A stretch of 33,852 nt of DNA from Streptomyces sp. Je 1-79 (GTDB lineage Bacteria; Actinomycetota; Actinomycetes; Streptomycetales; Streptomycetaceae): NCBI RefSeq assembly GCF_025195125.1, contig NZ_JAMGSL010000008.1, positions 354,737 to 388,588 on the forward strand. The letters run 5' to 3'. The translations under genes were made by a program, and so were the position numbers. Of the stretch, positions 20,723 to 28,244 are shown piece after piece; positions within the stretch are counted from its first letter, which is position 1, and every line of letters begins with the position of its first letter. Below the pieces are notes generated by a model, which did not search any database, was not told the DNA's origin, and saw nothing but the letters and a program-made list of their open reading frames with translations.

Positions 20723-22075
20723 TTACTGATCGCGGTACATCTCCGCCACCAGGAAGGCCAGGTCCAGCGACTGGCTGCGGTTGAGCCGCGGGTCGCAGGC
20801 CGTCTCGTAGCGCTGGTGCAGGTCGTCGACGAAGATCTCGTCGCCGCCGCCCACGCACTCGGTGACGTCGTCACCGGTGAGCTCGACGTGGATGCCGCCC
20901 GGGTGCGTCCCCAGGCTCTTGTGCACCTCGAAGAAGCCCTTGACCTCGTCGAGCACGTCGTCGAAGCGCCGGGTCTTGTGGCCGGAGGCCGCCTCGAAGG
21001 TGTTGCCGTGCATCGGGTCGGTGACCCAGGCGACGGTCGCGCCGGAGGCGGTGACCTTCTCGACCAGCTCCGGGAGCTTGTCCCGGACCTTGTCGGCGCC
21101 CATGCGGACGATGAAGGTCAGCCGGCCGGGCTCACGGTCCGGGTCGAGCCGGTCGATGTACGTCAGCGCGTCGTCGACCGTGGTCGTCGGGCCCAGCTTG
21201 ATGCCGATCGGGTTCGCGATCCGCGAGGCGAACTCGATGTGGGCGTGGTCGAGCTGCCGGGTGCGCTCACCGATCCAGACCATGTGGCCGGAGGTGTCGT
21301 ACAGCTTGCCGGTACGCGAGTCGGTACGGGTGAGGGCGCCCTCGTAGTCGAGCAGCAGCGCCTCGTGGGAGGCGTAGAACTCGACGGCCTTGAACTCGGC
21401 CGGGTCGGTGCCACAGGCCTTCATGAAATTCAGCGCGTTGTCGATCTCGCGGGCGAGCGCCTCGTAGCGCTGACCCGACGGGGACGACTTCACGAAGTCC
21501 TGGTTCCAGGCGTGCACCTGGCGCAGGTCGGCGTAGCCGCCGGTGGTGAAGGCGCGCACCAGGTTGAGCGTGGAGGCGGACGCGTTGTACATCCGCTTCA
21601 GGCGCTCGGGGTCCGGGACGCGGGACTTCTCGTTGAAGTCGAAGCCGTTGACGGAGTCGCCGCGGTAGGTCGGCAGGGTCACGCCGTCACGCGTCTCGGT
21701 GCCCTTGGAGCGGGGCTTGGAGTACTGCCCGGCGATGCGGCCGACCTTGACGACGGGCACGGAGGCCGCGTACGTCAGGACGGCGCTCATCTGGAGCAGG
21801 GTCTTGAGCTTGGCTCGGATGTGGTCGGCGGACACGGCGTCGAAGGCCTCGGCGCAGTCGCCGCCCTGGAGCAGGAACGCCTCGCCACGGGCGACGGCTC
21901 CCATGCGGGCGCGCAGCTGGTCGCACTCGCCCGCGAAGACGAGCGGCGGATACGACTCGAGGTCCGCGATCACATCGCGCAGAGCCTCGGCATCGGGGTA
22001 CTCGGGCTGCTGCGCCGCGGGAAGGTCTCGCCAGGTGTTGCCACCGGTTGCGGTGGTCTTAGCGTTCACGGTCAC
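20723..22075 (-). CDS. aroH: Class II 3-deoxy-7-phosphoheptulonate (DAHP) synthase
   Basis: The product is 450 residues, the size of the plant/actinobacterial class II enzyme, and it lacks the class I fold. It condenses PEP and erythrose 4-phosphate, the first step to chorismate and the aromatic amino acids. Signatures: TWRDLPAAQQPEYPD at the start, FLLQGGDCAEAF with the metal-binding Cys, GRIAGQYSKPRS, GFDFNEKSRVPDPERL, WIGERTRQLD, DPMHGNT and GGIHVELTGDDVTECVGG. GTG 22073-22075 is chosen because TAATGT lies exactly 7 nt before it (leaderless); the GTG two codons later is less likely. Class II enzymes can be feedback-inhibited by aromatic amino acids. TrpEG lies 3 kb away. Confidence 0.96.
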   Translation of the reverse strand: MTVNAKTTATGGNTWRDLPAAQQPEYPDAEALRDVIADLESYPPLVFAGECDQLRARMGAVARGEAFLLQGGDCAEAFDAVSADHIRAKLKTLLQMSAVLTYAASVPVVKVGRIAGQYSKPRSKGTETRDGVTLPTYRGDSVNGFDFNEKSRVPDPERLKRMYNASASTLNLVRAFTTGGYADLRQVHAWNQDFVKSSPSGQRYEALAREIDNALNFMKACGTDPAEFKAVEFYASHEALLLDYEGALTRTDSRTGKLYDTSGHMVWIGERTRQLDHAHIEFASRIANPIGIKLGPTTTVDDALTYIDRLDPDREPGRLTFIVRMGADKVRDKLPELVEKVTASGATVAWVTDPMHGNTFEAASGHKTRRFDDVLDEVKGFFEVHKSLGTHPGGIHVELTGDDVTECVGGGDEIFVDDLHQRYETACDPRLNRSQSLDLAFLVAEMYRDQ

Positions 22076-22082
22076 AACCACC

Positions 22083-22088
22083 ACATTA
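22083..22088 (-). promoter_or_regulatory. -10 element of a leaderless promoter (DAHP synthase)
   Basis: On the minus strand TAATGT, close to the consensus TATAAT, is followed by exactly 7 nt and GTG 22075. There is no Shine-Dalgarno sequence. Confidence 0.65.
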
Positions 22089-22232
22089 CGGTGTCCGGCG
22101 GCTTGTCCAGGGACGCGCCCAATGGCTGAGACACGCGCCCGGAATATCCCATCGCGATCATCACGCCATCGAGTGGTGTTAACCTCACGCGCGTTTAAAC
22201 ATCTGAGGCCTAAATACTTCACAGGGGTGGGC

Positions 22233-25049
22233 GTGAGCCAGGGGCACCGCAGGGACCGCAAGAAGAGACGGCTGCTGTACGGAGCGGCGGCGGCCGTCGT
22301 CGCCACCGCGACGATCGGGACGATCGCCGTGGCATCGCCGGGGATCTTGGGCTCGTCGGACGGGAAGGCGGGGGGAGAAACGTCGCTGCAGTCGCAGTTC
22401 GCGCAGGCGGCGGAGGAGTTCGACGTTCCGCAGAGCGTGCTGATGGCCGTGTCGTACCGGCAGACGCGGTGGGAGTCGCACGACGGCCAGCCGAGCGTCA
22501 CCGGTGACTACAACGTCATGGGCCTGACGAAGGTCGACCCGGAGGACGTCGAGGGCTCTGACGAGCACATCGAGCACCTCGTCAACGGCGCCGGTGACCC
22601 GTCGGTCGACAAGAAGGTCGACAAGAAGAAGCTGCTGGCTCCGCTGCCGAAGGACACCGTCGACACCGACGACCCGAAGCTGCACAGCCTGGACAAGGCA
22701 GCGGAGCTGATCGACAGCTCGACCGAGGCCGTCCAGAAGGACACCGCCGCCTCCATCCGGGCCGGCGCGGCGCTCCTCGCCGAGTACCAGAAGCAGGCCG
22801 GCGCCGAGCTGTCCGACAAGCCGGGCGACTGGTACCCGGCGGTTGCCCGCTTCAGCCAGTCCGAGGACCGCAAGGGCGCCGACCAGTTCGCCGAGCGGGT
22901 CTTCGAGTCGATCAAGACGGGCGAGGCCGAGATCACCGCGGACGGCGAGCAGGTCCTCCTGCCGGCCGACCCGACGGTCGAGCCGGTCAAGCCGGCGAAC
23001 GTTCCGCTGGCCGCGACGTCCGCGGCCACGGCGGCGGCTCCCGAGTGCCCCTCCGGTCTGGTCTGCTCGTACGACTCGGCGGCCTACGTGCAGGACCTGG
23101 GCAACTTCAACATCGCGTCCCGCGTGCCGTACGGCAGTGGCGGCTTCGACATCCGCCAGATCGTCATCCACGACGTCGAGGGCACCCACGACGGCGCGGT
23201 GGGAGTGTTCAAGGACCCGAACCGCTGGGCCAGCGCCCACTACATCGTTCGTTACGACGGTCGCGTCACGCAGATGGTCGAGACCAAGAACGAGGCGTTC
23301 CACGCCGGCAACAAGACCGTCAACATGCACTCGATCGGCATCGAGCACGAGGGCTACGCCATCAAGGGCGGCGGTGGCTGGTACAAGGAGTCGCAGTACG
23401 ACACCACCGCGGCGATGGTGAAGTACCTGGCGGCGAAGTACAACGTTCCGCTGAACCGCGAGCACGTCATCGGCCACGACGAGGTCCCGGGCGTGCTCGA
23501 CTCCAAGGCCGCGGGCGTCCACTGGGACCCGGGCCCGTTCTGGGACTGGAACCGCTTCATGGCCAAGATCGGCGTCCCGACCGGCGCCGAAGGTGCGGGC
23601 GGTCTCCTGAGGCAGGGGCAGACGGTTCGCGTGGTGCCGCCGTTCACCTCCGCGAACCAGCCTCCGCTGACCTACACGGAGAATGTCGACGGCGTCATCG
23701 TCCGGAAGACCGCTCCGGCCCAGCCGGCGAACTTCGGATATCTGTACTCGGAGCCCGTCGCCGACTCCGCCAAGGTGATCAAGGACCCGTACATCCCGGG
23801 CGTCACGTGGAACAGCGGCGACAACTGGGGCAACAAGGTCGTCGCCGGTGGCCAGTACGTCGTCGCCGATGTCCGCAGCGACTGGACCGCGATCTGGTAC
23901 GGCGGCCAGAAGGCCTGGTTCCGCAACCCGGGCGGACAGTACACCTCGCTCGTGAGCACCGCGAAGACCGTCGTGAAGCCGGTGGGTACGACCGCGATCA
24001 AGGTCTACGGTCGCGCCTACCCCGAGGCCGCGGCCTACACCGGAACGGGCGTGAACGTCCAGGACAAGAACTCCGACCCGCTGACCAAGTACACGATCCC
24101 GGCCGGCCAGGCGTACATCGCCGCGGGCGCCGAGGTCGCCGGTGACTACTACTCCAGCGCGTACAACACCGACGGAACCCGCGTCCAGGGGACGACCAAG
24201 TTCATCCCCATCCGCTACAACCACCGCATCGCGTGGGTGCAGGCCAAGGACGTGCAGGTGGTCGCGGCGGCCGCGCCCGTCGCGACGAACAACCGCTACA
24301 ACCTCCTCGCCCGTGACGGCTCCGGCGTCCTCTGGCAGTACCAGGGCACCGGCAGCTCCACCTCGGCGTTCCTGACGCGCTACCGCGTCGGCAGCGGCTG
24401 GAACGCGTACAACGCCATCACCCCGATGACCGCGCTGCGCGCGGACGGGACCGGGGACATGGTCGCCCGTGACGCCGCCGGCGTCCTCTGGTACTACCAG
24501 GGCACCGGCAACGCGTCCTCGCCGTTCAGGGCCAAGCTGAAGACGGGCGGCGGCTGGCAGATCTACGACCGAATACTCGGCGTCCGTGATCTGAACGGGG
24601 ACGCGAAGCCGGACCTGATCGCCCGCGAGAAGTCCGGCACGCTCTGGTACTACCAGGGCACGGGCAACCCGGCCACGCCGTTCGCCCCCCGGGTGAAGGT
24701 CGGCGGTGGCTGGCAGACGTACAACCAGCTCGTCAGCACCGGTGACCTGAACGCCGACGGCAAGGCCGACCTCGTCGCCCGCGACAGCGCCGGGACCCTG
24801 TGGTTCTACAAGGGCACCGGTACCACCACCTCGCCGTACGCCGCCCGCGTCAAGGTCGGCACCGGCTGGCAGACGTACAACCAGCTCGTCGGTCCGAGCG
24901 ACCTGAACGCCGACGGCAGGGTCGACCTCGTCGGCCGCGACGGCTCCGGTGTCCTGTGGTTCTACAAGGGCACCGGCAGCGCGACGGCTCCGTTCGCCGC
25001 CCGCACCAAGGTCGGCAGCGGCTGGCAGATCTACAACATGATCTTCTGA
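22233..25049 (+). CDS. Secreted N-acetylmuramoyl-L-alanine amidase with FG-GAP-like repeats
   Basis: The product is 938 residues. A basic N-terminus (HRRDRKKRRLL) and a hydrophobic span (about 15-35) form a signal or anchor. Residues ~50-250 form a helical domain resembling lysozyme-type glycosidases (FAQAAEEFDVPQSVLMAVSYRQTRWE), without a proven catalytic residue. Residues ~300-445 are an Amidase_2 (PGRP/T7 lysozyme type) domain: zinc ligands are His in IVIHDVEG and His/Asp in VHWDPG, with SIGIEHEGY and EHVIGHDEVPG between. SH3-like segments follow (about 460-680), then five ~48-residue repeats. GTG 22233 has AGGGG 5 nt upstream; GTG 22227 has none. It probably cleaves peptidoglycan outside the cell. 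Divergent from DAHP synthase. Confidence 0.9.
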   Translation: MSQGHRRDRKKRRLLYGAAAAVVATATIGTIAVASPGILGSSDGKAGGETSLQSQFAQAAEEFDVPQSVLMAVSYRQTRWESHDGQPSVTGDYNVMGLTKVDPEDVEGSDEHIEHLVNGAGDPSVDKKVDKKKLLAPLPKDTVDTDDPKLHSLDKAAELIDSSTEAVQKDTAASIRAGAALLAEYQKQAGAELSDKPGDWYPAVARFSQSEDRKGADQFAERVFESIKTGEAEITADGEQVLLPADPTVEPVKPANVPLAATSAATAAAPECPSGLVCSYDSAAYVQDLGNFNIASRVPYGSGGFDIRQIVIHDVEGTHDGAVGVFKDPNRWASAHYIVRYDGRVTQMVETKNEAFHAGNKTVNMHSIGIEHEGYAIKGGGGWYKESQYDTTAAMVKYLAAKYNVPLNREHVIGHDEVPGVLDSKAAGVHWDPGPFWDWNRFMAKIGVPTGAEGAGGLLRQGQTVRVVPPFTSANQPPLTYTENVDGVIVRKTAPAQPANFGYLYSEPVADSAKVIKDPYIPGVTWNSGDNWGNKVVAGGQYVVADVRSDWTAIWYGGQKAWFRNPGGQYTSLVSTAKTVVKPVGTTAIKVYGRAYPEAAAYTGTGVNVQDKNSDPLTKYTIPAGQAYIAAGAEVAGDYYSSAYNTDGTRVQGTTKFIPIRYNHRIAWVQAKDVQVVAAAAPVATNNRYNLLARDGSGVLWQYQGTGSSTSAFLTRYRVGSGWNAYNAITPMTALRADGTGDMVARDAAGVLWYYQGTGNASSPFRAKLKTGGGWQIYDRILGVRDLNGDAKPDLIAREKSGTLWYYQGTGNPATPFAPRVKVGGGWQTYNQLVSTGDLNADGKADLVARDSAGTLWFYKGTGTTTSPYAARVKVGTGWQTYNQLVGPSDLNADGRVDLVGRDGSGVLWFYKGTGSATAPFAARTKVGSGWQIYNMIF
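24295..25046 (+). repeat. Five FG-GAP/VCBS-like repeats in the amidase
   Basis: Five units of about 48 residues each carry the pattern (D/N)L(V/I/L)ARD-x-(S/A)G-x-LW-x-Y-(Q/K)GTG and end in GSGW or GGGW-x-x-Y. Units 3-5 include the calcium-loop form DLN-(G/A)-D-(G/A)-(K/R)-(P/A/V)-DL. The DNA is also similar between units, which suggests recent duplication or gene conversion. Confidence 0.85.
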
Positions 25050-25076
25050 TCCGATCCTGATCCGCCCGGACGCCCG

Positions 25077-25118
25077 AGGGGCCCGGCTCGCACCGTCCAC
25101 GGTGTGAACCGGGCCCCT
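25077..25118 (+). terminator. Terminator after the amidase gene
   Basis: AGGGGCCCGG (25077-25086) pairs with CCGGGCCCCT (25109-25118). An inner CACCG/CGGTG helix (25091-25095 with 25100-25104) closes on a TCCA loop. A short TTG follows. It separates the amidase from the trp leader. Confidence 0.85.
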
Positions 25119-25137
25119 TGTCGCCGCCCGGCTGCGT

Positions 25138-25143
25138 TACAGT
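25138..25143 (+). promoter_or_regulatory. -10 element of the trp leader promoter
   Basis: TACAGT is followed by 6 nt and the ATG of trpL at 25150. The spacing implies that transcription starts at or near the leader-peptide ATG, so the leader peptide would be translated from a leaderless end. Confidence 0.6.
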
Positions 25144-25149
25144 GCAGGC

Positions 25150-25206
25150 ATGTTCGCGCAGACGACCCAGAACTGGTGGTGGACCGCTCATCCGGCGGCC
25201 CGCTGA
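25150..25206 (+). CDS. trpL: trp leader peptide with three consecutive Trp codons
   Basis: A short frame encodes the 18-residue peptide MFAQTTQNWWWTAHPAAR. Three adjacent TGG codons lie at 25174-25182 in a leader of only 18 codons; Trp is otherwise rare. It ends 24 bp before a terminator hairpin that precedes the anthranilate synthase gene. This is the arrangement of a transcription attenuator sensing charged tRNA-Trp: ribosomes stall on the Trp codons when tryptophan is scarce. Leader peptides of this kind are known in front of Streptomyces trpE genes. There is no ribosome site; the -10 lies 6 nt before the ATG. Confidence 0.9.
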   Translation: MFAQTTQNWWWTAHPAAR

Positions 25207-25256
25207 CTGCGCGTACACCCACGACACGCGAAGGCCGCCCCGAGGGGCGGCCTTTC
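25194..25256 (+). promoter_or_regulatory. trp attenuator: antiterminator/terminator pair
   Basis: The terminator is a 10-bp stem, AAGGCCGCCC (25231-25240) with GGGCGGCCTT (25245-25254), followed by T-C-T. The same GGCCGCC (25233-25239) is also complementary to GGCGGCC at 25194-25200, inside the last codons of the leader peptide. A ribosome at the leader stop would cover 25194-25200 and allow the terminator. A ribosome stalled on the Trp codons would leave that arm largely free to pair and prevent termination. Confidence 0.85.
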
Positions 25257-25304
25257 TCGTACCCCCAGGCCGTTCCTCTCCGACTCCCGGAAGGAACCCG
25301 CTCC

Positions 25305-27173
25305 ATGGACCTCTCCCGTCTCCTCGACGACTCCTGCCCGCCCTTCGCCCTGCTCCGCAGACGCACGCCCGGCCGCGACCACGACACCGTCGAGGTGCTG
25401 ATCGGCGCGGTCCACGAGGCCGAGCGGCTCGCCGAGCTGCCCGTCGGCGCGCTCCCGACGCTCGCCCTCGTGCCGTTCCGGCAGATCCGCGAGCGCGGCT
25501 TCGACGTCCGCGACGACGGCACCCCGCTCTCCGTGCTGGTGGCCGAGGAGGCGTACGAGCTGCCGCTCGCCACCGCGATGGAGCAGCTGCCCGCCCATGA
25601 CGTACGGGTGGAGGGCGGCGGGTTCGACGTGTCGGACGAGGCGTACGCCGCGACCGTGCGCCGGGTGATCGAGGAGGAGATCGGCGCGGGCGAGGGCGCG
25701 AACTTCGTCATCCGGCGGACGTTCACCGGCGAGATCCCCGGCTTCGGGCGCGCCGACGCTCTCGCGCTCTTCCGGCGGCTCCTGGCGGGCGAGCGGGGCG
25801 CGTACTGGACGTTCGTCGTGCACACCGGCGACCGGACCCTCGTCGGGGCGAGCCCGGAGGTGCACGTCCGGATGTCCGGCGGCACGGTCGTGATGAACCC
25901 GATCAGCGGCACGTACCGCTACCCGGCCGGGGCCGCGCCCACCCCCGACGACCTGCTGACCTTCCTGGCCGACCGCAAGGAGACCGAGGAGCTCTCCATG
26001 GTGGTCGACGAGGAGCTGAAGATGATGTGCACGGTCGGCGACATGGGCGGGGTGGTGATCGGGCCGCGGCTCAAGGAGATGGCGCACCTGGCGCACACCG
26101 AGTACGAGCTGCGGGGCCGCTCCTCCCTCGACGTGCGGGAGGTGCTGCGGGAGACGATGTTCGCGGCGACGGTCACCGGCTCGCCCGTGCAGAACGCCTG
26201 CCGGGTGATCGAGCGGCACGAGGCCGGCGGGCGGGGCTACTACGCGGGCGCCCTGGCCCTGCTCGGCACCGACGAGAGCGGGGCGCAGACGCTGGACTCC
26301 CCCATCCTCATCCGGACCGCCGACATCTCCGGGGACGGACGGCTGCGGGTGCCGGTCGGCGCGACCCTGGTGCGGCACTCCGACCCGGCGGGCGAGGTCG
26401 CCGAGACGCACGCCAAGGCGGCGGGCGTCCTCGCGGCGCTGGGCGTACGGGAGGGGCGGCCGCGCGACGAGACGCCGGTGGCTCCGCGGCTTGCGGACGA
26501 TCCGCGGGTGCGGGCGGCGCTGGACGCCCGGCGGGCCGACCTGGCGCCGTTCTGGCTGCGGATGCAGGTCCAGTCCGCCGAGCTGACCGGCCACGCGCTG
26601 GTGGTCGACGCCGAGGACACGTTCACCGCGATGCTCGCGCACCTGCTGCGCTCCTCCGGTCTGGAGGTCTCCGTGGTCCGCTACGACGAGCCGGGGCTGC
26701 GGGAGCTCGCGCTCACCCACGACGGCCCGGTGGTCCTCGGCCCCGGGCCCGGCGACCCCGGTGACGCGGCCGACCCCAAGATGCGTTTCCTCCGTGGGCT
26801 GACGGCCGATCTGGTGCGCGACCACCGGCACGGTCTTCTGGGGGTCTGCCTCGGCCATGAGCTGATCGCGGCCGAGCTGGGGCTGGAGATCGTCCGCAAG
26901 CGGACTCCGTTCCAGGGGGCGCAGGTGCGGATCGACCTCTTCGGGCAGGAGCAGACGGTCGGCTTCTACAACAGCTTCACGGCCCGCTGCGACGACCGGA
27001 CCGCCACCGAACTGGCCCTGCACCGGATCGAGGTGAGCCGGGACGAGAAGACGGACGAGGTCCACGCGCTGCGCGGACCCGGCTTCGCGGGCGTGCAGTT
27101 CCACCCGGAGTCGGTCCTGACGATGGAGGGGGCGGCCCTGACCGCGTCGCTGCTCGCCGGGGTGCTGGTCTAG
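25305..27173 (+). CDS. trpE: Fused anthranilate synthase (TrpE-TrpG)
   Basis: The product is 622 residues. Residues ~1-420 are the chorismate-using component I: NFVIRRTF near 137, GASPEVHV, NPISGTYRYP, DRKETEELSMVVDEELKMM and GSPVQNACRVIERHE. Residues ~430-622 are the glutamine amidotransferase component II, with nucleophile Cys515 (GVCLGHE) and His600/Glu602 (FHPES). The fusion converts chorismate and glutamine to anthranilate, the first tryptophan-specific step. PhzE-like enzymes have the same layout, but the Trp attenuator directly upstream identifies this as the tryptophan gene. ATG 25305 has GGAAGGAA 8 nt upstream. Its stop codon overlaps that of the convergent dehydrogenase gene. Confidence 0.94.
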   Translation: MDLSRLLDDSCPPFALLRRRTPGRDHDTVEVLIGAVHEAERLAELPVGALPTLALVPFRQIRERGFDVRDDGTPLSVLVAEEAYELPLATAMEQLPAHDVRVEGGGFDVSDEAYAATVRRVIEEEIGAGEGANFVIRRTFTGEIPGFGRADALALFRRLLAGERGAYWTFVVHTGDRTLVGASPEVHVRMSGGTVVMNPISGTYRYPAGAAPTPDDLLTFLADRKETEELSMVVDEELKMMCTVGDMGGVVIGPRLKEMAHLAHTEYELRGRSSLDVREVLRETMFAATVTGSPVQNACRVIERHEAGGRGYYAGALALLGTDESGAQTLDSPILIRTADISGDGRLRVPVGATLVRHSDPAGEVAETHAKAAGVLAALGVREGRPRDETPVAPRLADDPRVRAALDARRADLAPFWLRMQVQSAELTGHALVVDAEDTFTAMLAHLLRSSGLEVSVVRYDEPGLRELALTHDGPVVLGPGPGDPGDAADPKMRFLRGLTADLVRDHRHGLLGVCLGHELIAAELGLEIVRKRTPFQGAQVRIDLFGQEQTVGFYNSFTARCDDRTATELALHRIEVSRDEKTDEVHALRGPGFAGVQFHPESVLTMEGAALTASLLAGVLV

Positions 27174-28168
27174 GAGGCGGCCGGGACCAGGACGTTCTCG
27201 CTGGCGCGGCCCGCAATGTAGTCGAGGACGTTCTGGACGGTCGTGTCGACGATCTGGCCGACCGCGTCGACCGTGTAGTACGCCTGGTGGGAGGTGACCA
27301 CCACGTTCGGGAAGGTCACCAGGCGGGCCAGGGTGTCGTCCGCGACGACCTCCAGGGACTTGTCGAGGAAGAAGAGTCCGGCCTCCGCCTCGTACACGTC
27401 GAGTCCCACTCCGGTGAACCGGCCGGCGCGGAGCTCCGCCACGAGCGCCTCGGTGTCGATGAGGCCGCCGCGACTGGAGTTCACCAGGATGGCGTCGTCC
27501 TTCATCGTCCTGAGGGCGGCGGCGTCGAGGAGGCGCCGGGTCGCGGGGAGCAGCGGGACGTGCAGGCTGACCAGGTCGGACTCGGCGAGGAGTTGCTCCT
27601 TCTCGACGTACGTCATGCCGAGTCCGACGCAGGCGGGGTTCTGCGCGACGTCCCAGCCGAGGAGGCGCATGCCGAAGCCGTGGGCGATCCGGGTGAACGC
27701 CTCGCCGATCTTTCCGGTGCCGAGGACGCCGACCGTGCGGCCGCGCAGGTCGCGGCCCATCAGCCCGTCGAGCCGGAAGTCGAAGTCCCGTGTCCGGTTG
27801 GAGGCGCGGACGATCCGCCGGTTGACGGCCATCGCCAGCGTCCAGGCGAACTCGGCGACGGAGTACGGGGAGTAGGAGGAGACCCGGGCGACGGTGAGGC
27901 CGAGCCCGGCGGCCACGTCGAGGTCGATGTTGTTGAAGCCGGTGGAGCGCTGGGCGATGAACTTCGTGCCGCCGCCGGCGAGGGTCCGCAGGACCCGGGC
28001 GCCGAGGTCGGCGTTGACGCTCGTGGAGACGATCTCGTAGCCGGCGGCGATGGGGGCGGTGTCCTCGGAGAGGAACACCTCCAGGCAGCGGGCGTCGTGG
28101 TGTCCCGCGAAGGCCTTCTCGATCAGCGGCCTCTCGTCGGCCTGCACACCGAATGCCAGGATTTCCAC
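27170..28168 (-). CDS. D-lactate dehydrogenase-like 2-hydroxyacid dehydrogenase
   Basis: The product is 332 residues, the length of fermentative D-lactate dehydrogenases (LdhA type). The NAD-binding motif is TVGVLGTGKIGEAF (about residues 145-158). The catalytic triad is visible: Arg in VNSSRGGLID, Glu in LDVYEAEAG and His in TSHQAYYT. The N-terminal substrate domain has STSVNADLG and KFIAQRSTGFNNIDLD, the latter typical of this subfamily. The start is GTG 28166-28168, with GAGAGGA upstream. It overlaps trpE by 4 bp end to end, so no terminator lies between them. It follows pfkA on the same strand by 76 bp and may share a transcript, although a candidate -10 (TATATT) lies in that gap. Confidence 0.9.
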   Translation of the reverse strand: MEILAFGVQADERPLIEKAFAGHHDARCLEVFLSEDTAPIAAGYEIVSTSVNADLGARVLRTLAGGGTKFIAQRSTGFNNIDLDVAAGLGLTVARVSSYSPYSVAEFAWTLAMAVNRRIVRASNRTRDFDFRLDGLMGRDLRGRTVGVLGTGKIGEAFTRIAHGFGMRLLGWDVAQNPACVGLGMTYVEKEQLLAESDLVSLHVPLLPATRRLLDAAALRTMKDDAILVNSSRGGLIDTEALVAELRAGRFTGVGLDVYEAEAGLFFLDKSLEVVADDTLARLVTFPNVVVTSHQAYYTVDAVGQIVDTTVQNVLDYIAGRASENVLVPAAS

Positions 28169-28200
28169 GACTTTCCTCTCACCTGAGCGAAGAAGAGCGA

Positions 28201-28230
28201 TGGGCCGGATACGCGCGAATATACGGCCCA
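28201..28230 (-). promoter_or_regulatory. 30-bp imperfect inverted repeat before the dehydrogenase gene
   Basis: TGGGCCG and CGGCCCA end a 30-bp element that is symmetric at 12 of 15 positions, with an AT-rich inside. On the minus strand it contains TATATT (28223-28218), a good -10 for the dehydrogenase gene. It could be an operator over that promoter or a weak pfkA terminator. Confidence 0.45.
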
Positions 28231-28244
28231 CCGCTCGGGGACGC

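Noticed and set aside
22089..22232. c-di-AMP (ydaO-type) riboswitch before the cell-wall hydrolase
   Set aside because: Such riboswitches occur before actinobacterial wall hydrolases, but the 140-bp gap lacks the conserved blocks and is shared with the DAHP synthase promoter.
22185..25100. A 971-codon minus-strand open frame
   Set aside because: It is antisense to the amidase, whose domains are unmistakable. The frame has Val/Gly/Arg/Asp-rich composition typical of antisense GC-rich DNA.
25305..27173. Phenazine-type PhzE
   Set aside because: The fused layout is shared with PhzE, but the Trp attenuator directly upstream and the absence of other phz genes make anthranilate synthase the right call.
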